In this document: positions 6,497 to 6,513 of the stretch, piece after piece | How the letters are laid out: every line of letters starts with the position of its first letter | Numbering within the stretch: position 1 is the first letter of the stretch | Assembly: GCA_031261865.1 (NCBI GenBank) | Contig: JAISIV010000140.1 | Span: 1 to 6,513, forward strand | Source of the DNA: Lactobacillaceae bacterium | GTDB lineage: Bacteria > Bacillota > Bacilli > Lactobacillales > Lactobacillaceae | Length of the DNA: 6,513 nucleotides | Direction: 5' to 3' | The notes under the pieces: generated by a model | Database searches by the model: none | What the model was told of the DNA's origin: nothing | What the model saw: only the letters and a program-made list of their open reading frames with translations | Translations under genes and position numbers: made by a program

Positions 6497-6513
6497 ATGA
6501 TTGAAATCACCCC
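6497..6513 (+). CDS. Possible start of a further gene, cut by the window edge
   Basis: ATG at 6497 opens a frame beginning Met-Ile-Glu-Ile-Thr that runs off the window. AAGAGA at 6484-6489, 7 nt upstream, is a modest ribosome site. The N-terminal sequence is too short to identify; openings of this kind occur in ABC ATPases among others, but that is only a guess. Confidence 0.3.

Overview
The window comes from a low-GC, Gram-positive bacterium, most likely a lactic acid bacterium (Lactobacillales, probably Lactobacillaceae). This rests on the AT-rich coding style, an OatA-type peptidoglycan O-acetyltransferase with a C-terminal SGNH domain, and the compact operon layout with short intergenic hairpin terminators. 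The genus cannot be fixed from the sequence alone.

Left part, + strand (1-3560). The window opens inside a gene whose C-terminal part resembles the end of a MoxR/dynein-type AAA+ ATPase. After 55 bases comes a cell-envelope cluster: a small membrane-anchored protein with three 23-residue MORN repeats, then 3 nt later an OatA-like acyltransferase, then, overlapping it by 4 nt (ATGA), a TrmN6/YabB-like tRNA adenine N6-methyltransferase. A strong intrinsic terminator (stem 3522-3535/3544-3557) closes the group. The MORN protein and OatA are plausible partners at the membrane; the methyltransferase looks coupled only for expression.

Middle, + strand (3561-5281). A single half-size ABC exporter (six membrane segments fused to an ATPase domain) stands alone. 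The upstream terminator ends only 15 nt before its ATG, leaving no room for a normal promoter in between. A symmetric hairpin follows it at 5249-5281.

Right part, - strand (5260-6391). A family 2 (GT-A fold) glycosyltransferase is followed by a Nudix hydrolase that overlaps it by 8 nt. This pair converges on the ABC gene, and the shared hairpin is partly built from the last codons of the Nudix gene. The right edge (6392-6513) is a divergent intergenic region that probably leads into another + strand gene whose first codons may start at 6497.

No RNA gene, CRISPR array, insertion sequence, integration site or recognisable defence system was seen. The window looks like ordinary core or light-accessory chromosome. 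The points most worth checking are the MORN/OatA pairing, the terminator placed against the ABC gene, and the terminator written into the Nudix reading frame.
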